The translations under genes were made by a program, and so were the position numbers. Source: STC-74 sp031423995 (GTDB lineage Bacteria; Patescibacteriota; Gracilibacteria; BD1-5; UBA2023). Taken from it: 43,047 nt of DNA. Of this stretch, positions 39,952-43,047 are shown piece by piece; within the stretch, counting starts at the first letter, position 1; the number at the start of each line of letters is the position of its first letter. The DNA lies in NCBI GenBank assembly GCA_031423995.1, contig JANPGO010000060.1, forward strand, positions 1-43,047. The letters run 5' to 3'. The notes beneath the pieces are model-generated. The model had not been told where the DNA came from and ran no database searches. It saw only the letters and a list, made by a program, of their open reading frames with translations.

Positions 39952-40335
39952 ATGAAAATTCATCGAAATACAATACTTAAATACGTGATTGCCTCATCAT
40001 ATATTACGATATATCTAGTGCTATTGATGAGAGGAATATTTTTTCCTAAACCCATTATTCCCAAATTAGGAATAACAGAGGATTGGGATCCAGCATTATT
40101 AATGATTATAAAGCAATGACTTCTCTTGCTTTGTCTATGTATCATACTCTATACAATAGATAAAATATTTTTTCTGTATAGAAAAAATATTACAAACACT
40201 CTTCTCACTCCCGAAGAAAAAAGAATAAAACTGTTTCAATCTCTCCTCTTCTGAATCAATAGCTTTTTCACGGCTATAACATTACTTCTTTTTTTGGACA
40301 ATATCTATTATTTTATATTAGATAATCTTTTATAA
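39952..40335 (+). CDS. small polytopic membrane protein, unknown
   Basis: 127 residues with about three or four hydrophobic helices (LKYVIASSYITIYLVLL, LLLLCLCIILYTIDKIFFL, FFTAITLLLFLDNIYYFIL). AT-rich relative to ychF. UGA codons in IIKQGLLLL and SLLFGINSF are Gly. It is followed 106 bases on by the first copy of a short repeat. Unknown family; looks accessory. Confidence 0.6.
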
Positions 40336-40441
40336 GATGACATATAAACTTTTGGCCTAATCCTTGTCACTCCTTTAAAATTTCATATTTTGTATATTCT
40401 TTATACTCTTTTTCAAAAAAAGATATACAAAAATCCAATAA

Positions 40442-40483
40442 AAAAAAATCCCCTTCACGTTCCGTTGGCTTGAAAAGATTTTT
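40442..40483 (+). repeat. cassette-end repeat, copy 1
   Basis: AAAAAATCCCC, TTCACGTTCCGTTGGCTTGAA, AAGATTTTT. Shares the core TTCACG-n-n-n-CGTTGGCTTGAAAAG with copies at 41115-41150 and 41476-41518, all in the same orientation. The A- and T-runs can pair around an inner TTCA/TGAA stem, so it may also act as a terminator. Confidence 0.75.
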
Positions 40484-40508
40484 GCATTTTATCGAAACGA
40501 GATATAAT
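40481..40508 (+). promoter_or_regulatory. promoter of the toxin-antitoxin pair
   Basis: TTTGCA (40481-40486), 16-base spacer, TATAAT (40503-40508); antitoxin ATG at 40529. Confidence 0.5.
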
Positions 40509-40528
40509 CAGTACATAATTTCAAGAAT

Positions 40529-40717
40529 ATGAACCCCATTAAAAATCAGGATATAGATACAACATCCACGATCTATTGGACAAAGTTTATATCTTTTCCA
40601 AAGGTTTCTACAAAAAAGGAGCGAATCGACGCTATCAATGCACGACTTCTTCGAAGTGAAAAATCGAAGAATCCAAAACAAGATATTTCTGAATATGATA
40701 TTGCGGCATATTTTTAA
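40529..40717 (+). CDS. putative antitoxin of a type II toxin-antitoxin pair
   Basis: 62 residues, basic, no membrane segment: MNPIKNQDIDTTSTIYWTKF..., ending in a short acidic tail ISEYDIAAYF that could wrap the toxin. No DNA-binding family is evident. The call rests on its position 12 bases before a PIN-domain gene and on its size. Confidence 0.6.
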   Translation: MNPIKNQDIDTTSTIYWTKFISFPKVSTKKERIDAINARLLRSEKSKNPKQDISEYDIAAYF

Positions 40718-40729
40718 GAAAATTCTCAT

Positions 40730-41116
40730 ATGTTCATTATTGACTCAAGTATTTTTTGTGCATGCTTCTTAGATGAGGATACGAACCATGAAAGGGCGAA
40801 AGTACTCTTGTGAGAAATCGAGGAACGGATATTGGTTCCATATATCGTCTTGAGTGAGGTGCTGACTGTATTGACCTATAAACATTCGAAAGATCGTGCA
40901 AATGAATTTGCAGATTTTATACTCTCAGATAATCGATTCATTTTGATAGATGCAGACATGACGAGTGAGGTATATTTCTGGAAATCGATCGATAATAATC
41001 TCTCCTATATCGATATTGTCCTGACCTATGTTGCCCTTCGAAACGATGCCACTCTCCTCACCTTTGACGATGCAATGATAAAGTTCTATCAAAAAATCCG
41101 AGAAAATAAATCGTAA
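40730..41116 (+). CDS. PIN-domain ribonuclease toxin (VapC-like)
   Basis: 128 residues. Acidic residues sit in the PIN order: MFIIDSSIFCACFLDED (first Asp), IVLSEVLTVLTYKH (Glu), LSYIDIVLTYVALRNDATLLTFDD (central Asp and final Asp). PIN toxins usually cleave RNA, often tRNA. UGA at 40811-40813 (in VLLGEIEE) is Gly. The stop codon is immediately followed by the second copy of the cassette-end repeat. Confidence 0.82.
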
Positions 41117-41150
41117 AAAAATCCCTTTCACGATACGTTGGCTTGAAAAG
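41115..41150 (+). repeat. cassette-end repeat, copy 2
   Basis: AAAAAAATCCCTTTCACGATACGTTGGCTTGAAAAG-type copy (shown in pieces: AAAAAAATCCC, TTTCACGATACGTTGGC, TTGAAAAG), starting at the toxin stop codon. Confidence 0.75.
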
Positions 41151-41195
41151 TTATTATAAGAATAACTGTATTATATCTGCTTACCAATTACAATC

Positions 41196-41477
41196 ATGCA
41201 CTTACAAGATTCACAAATACTCATTCTATTTTTTGTATTCCACATTATTCTTTTTAGTAGTTTTTCTGTCCTAAAACTCAATATTCTTACTTGGAGAATC
41301 ATAACGATTATTCTTGTTTTAGTAGAACCGTACCTCATTCTCTGGCTGATGGGATGATGAGGTCCAGATAATATCTGAGCATGAATCTGAATTATGATTT
41401 TATATATTGTAGTCTGATTTCCGATTTATATACTTTCAGGAATAGTCTATCTCATCTGAAAGCAGCTTCAAAAATAA
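41196..41477 (+). CDS. small membrane protein, unknown
   Basis: 93 residues, three hydrophobic helices (ILILFFVFHIILFSSFSVL, IITIILVLVEPYLILWLM, IMILYIVVGFPIYILSGIVY). The segment LMGGGGPDNIGAGIGIM between helices is Gly-rich and mostly UGA-encoded. Its TAA runs straight into the third repeat copy. No family recognised. Confidence 0.55.
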
Positions 41478-41518
41478 AAAAATCCCCTTCACGTTTCGTT
41501 GGCTTGAAAAGATTTTTT
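41476..41518 (+). repeat. cassette-end repeat, copy 3
   Basis: AATCCCCTTCACGTTTCGTT, then GGCTTGAAAAGATTTTTTAG. Closest to copy 1. It forms the left half of the terminator at 41478-41537. Confidence 0.75.
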
Positions 41519-41537
41519 AGCCTGTGAGGGGATTTTT
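41478..41537. terminator. bidirectional terminator between convergent small genes
   Basis: AAAAATCCCCTTCAC pairs with GTGAGGGGATTTTT across a loop of about 30 bases. On the minus strand the hairpin is followed by T-runs, on the plus strand by TTTTTAATT. Confidence 0.65.
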
Positions 41538-41771
41538 AATTCATACCTTTTCTTCACGTTGGTATGAGACGAGGTCTACTGCACTTAGGTTAGTTTTACG
41601 AGGATAACCAGCTTTTGTATTGATTTGATATTCCTTTATGGAAGATCGGTTTGTATAGAAAGCATAGTGCTTTGTATGTGTATTTATTTTTTTCTGGAAC
41701 TTCGATCGGTTTAAGCGACCAAATCTCAGAAGGCGGCGAGTGAAGTTCACCAGTGCTCGTGAAGTAGACAT
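41517..41771 (-). CDS. small basic protein, unknown (could instead be an RNA gene)
   Basis: 84 residues from ATG 41771 (MSTSRALVNFTRRLLRFGRL...), very rich in Lys, Arg, Asn and Thr. The promoter at 41776-41804 ends 4 bases before the ATG, so the message would be leaderless; the in-frame ATG at 41840 lies upstream of the promoter. With UGA 41541-41543 as Gly the frame enters the terminator hairpin and ends at TAA 41517-41519 in its loop, which is odd; a stop at that UGA would end neatly before the hairpin. The transcript of about 290 bases might be a non-coding RNA. No family recognised. Confidence 0.4.
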
Positions 41772-41775
41772 AGGA

Positions 41776-41804
41776 ATCTTAGCATGCTTTGGATTCCCTG
41801 TCAA
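41776..41804 (-). promoter_or_regulatory. strong promoter reading left
   Basis: On the minus strand TTGACA (41799-41804), 17-base spacer, TAAGAT (41776-41781). The best consensus-like promoter in the window. Confidence 0.7.
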
Positions 41805-41929
41805 AAATTTGAACCCTTTTTTTCGCTCATTTTCGAACAATAGGTAGAGAGTCCTTTCCCAGACTGGAGAATCGGGAAAACTTGACTAAATCCTCCCAGT
41901 CGCTACACTCTGCTCAATCTCTCTTTTCT

Positions 41930-43047
41930 ATGCTTTCTGATCTTATTGCTCGAGTCATCGCCGTACATCCTGACTTCACCCATGCGGAAGTCGAGGAAGT
42001 ATGTCGTGACTATCTCGACTCGATCACTGAGAAGATCAAGGAAGAGACCAAGATGAAACGCCTCGTGAAGTATATGGAGAAGGAATTCGAGCTCGATAGT
42101 ATGAAGCTCGAGAAGAAATCAAATCGTATCTATTCGCTCGAATCCATTCCTGAATCACTCTTTCGTGGGAAATCGAGCATTGCCTCGAGCCTCGTCACTA
42201 TCCGTAATCTCACGAAGAATATCGAACAGACGGAACTCTTTCTCGATGCCGAGCTCCAGATCAACCGTGAGGACAAGATCGCACTCATCGGGAAGAATGG
42301 AGCAGGGAAGACTACACTCCTGAAGATGATCATCGGTCGAGATGATGACTATAAGGGATCGATCGAACGGGCTACAGGGCTCCAGATCGGATACCTCTCA
42401 CAGGATCTCTTCTGGCAGGATACAAGAAATACTCTCAAGGAAGAGATGCTCATGGTATTTCCCGAGATCAGTGCACAGATCGATCGACTGCATGACATCG
42501 AGCACGATGATGCTCACTGGGAAGAGATTGATATGATTAATAGTTATCTGAGGGAAAACGATGGCTATCGAAAGTATGAACTCCAGACAGAGATACTGAA
42601 GTATTTCTGATTTTCTGACGAACAGCTCGATCTCAATGTTCTCTCACTCTCAGGAGGGGAGCAGACCAAGGTCCAGATCGCGAAATTCCTCATCACCGAG
42701 GTCGATCTCCTTATTCTCGATGAGCCGACGAATCACCTCGATATCGAAGGGATCCTCTTTCTCGAGAAGTTCTGCAAAATCTGGAAAAAAGCTATCATCT
42801 CGATCTCGCATGATGTCCGATTTATCGACAATACTGCGGACACGATCATCGAGATTTCTCAGAAGAAGCTCCATCTCTATCCGGGCAAGTATGAGAAATA
42901 CCAGATCGAGAAACAGGCTCGCTATGATCGACAGATGAAGGCTCACGAGCTCCAGAAGAAGGATATCGAAGAGCAAGAAGCCTGGATCAATCGATTTCGC
43001 TATACGCCGAGCAAGTCCGCGAGTGTCCAGAGTCGCATCAAGCAGAT
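41930..43047 (+). CDS. ABC-F family ATPase, partial at the window edge
   Basis: Soluble twin-ATPase ABC-F protein (ribosome-associated translation factor family); only the first ABC domain and the start of the linker are in the window. Walker A IALIGKNGAGKTTLLKMIIG, signature LSLSGGEQTKVQIAKFL, Walker B LLILDEPTNHLDIEG, H-loop ISISHD, then the linker KYEKYQIEKQARYDRQMKAH. UGA 42608-42610 precedes FSDEQLDLN and is Gly. An N-terminal extension of about 90 residues (VHPDFTHAEVEEVCRDYLD, coiled-coil) precedes the ABC domain, unusual for the family. Start uncertain: ATG 41930 or TTG 41882. Confidence 0.88.

Noticed and set aside
40442..41518. Integron gene cassettes with attC sites
   Set aside because: The shared repeats lack the GTTRRRY/RYYYAAC inverse core sites and no integrase is present in the window.
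1..43047. tRNA, rRNA, tmRNA or CRISPR array
   Set aside because: No T-loop or anticodon-arm pattern, rRNA segment or regularly spaced direct repeats were found by eye on either strand; an automated search would be decisive.

Overview
The window comes from a bacterium that reads UGA as glycine (genetic code 25). This points to candidate phyla Absconditabacteria (SR1) or Gracilibacteria within the CPR/Patescibacteria; the sequence does not separate the two. The evidence is direct: in conserved genes UGA falls exactly on invariant glycines. Examples are the Walker A and LSGGQ motifs of an ABC exporter, GASKGEGLGNK of YchF, the GGGxxRG oxyanion loop of a patatin, HPTQG of aspartate carbamoyltransferase and HRLDKDTSG of an RluD-type synthase. 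No gene in the window needs UGA as a stop; all end in UAA or UAG. Read with the standard code, nearly every gene is broken into pieces, and several secreted proteins disappear.

Layout. 89-2726: lepA, a small unknown gene and a lepA-tail duplicate. 2747-5507: a secreted coiled-coil protein with a frameshift, an MscS-like channel and a GNAT acetyltransferase. 5574-16224: a nucleotide block with divergent pyrC/pyrB and pyrD, a TIGR00725-type phosphoribohydrolase-like protein, a pyrF-pyrE fusion, a TSUP permease, rpiB, a PRPP synthetase, an ABC exporter and ndk. 16240-19815: rluD-like, rbfA, ftsQ-like and nth. 19812-25643: one giant minus-strand surface protein of 1943 residues. 25717-30976: a minus-strand run with an AMMECR1-like gene, a membrane protein, lspA, a DUF2177 gene, cutA, an unknown gene, a MazG-like gene, a GIY-YIG gene inside perfect inverted repeats, and tyrS. 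30999-34339: four secreted or membrane proteins, then clpP. 34469-39932: a Met/Gly-rich secreted protein, a GerMN protein, a HerA-like ATPase, a decayed GIY-YIG gene, a patatin, a small membrane protein and ychF. 39952-41771: small units (membrane gene, antitoxin plus PIN toxin, membrane gene), each followed by the same short repeat, then a small basic ORF. 41930-43047: an ABC-F ATPase cut by the window edge.

The nucleotide genes form a chain. RpiB makes ribose-5-phosphate, Prs makes PRPP, PyrB, PyrC and PyrD make orotate, the PyrF-PyrE fusion makes UMP, and Ndk makes triphosphates. carAB is not here. pyrD sits behind a promoter, a short leader ORF and an intrinsic terminator, which looks like an attenuator.

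The most unusual theme is short palindromic repeats inserted in frame inside essential or conserved genes: lepA at two sites, pyrFE, rluD, ychF and an ABC exporter. Several of these inserts can be translated only because UGA is sense. A second theme is GIY-YIG genes, one intact and one decayed, each bracketed by inverted copies of such palindromes. Promoters repeatedly show TTGCAA or TTGCGA, about 16 bp, then TATAAT, and several -10 boxes lie only 3-8 bases before the ATG, suggesting leaderless mRNAs.
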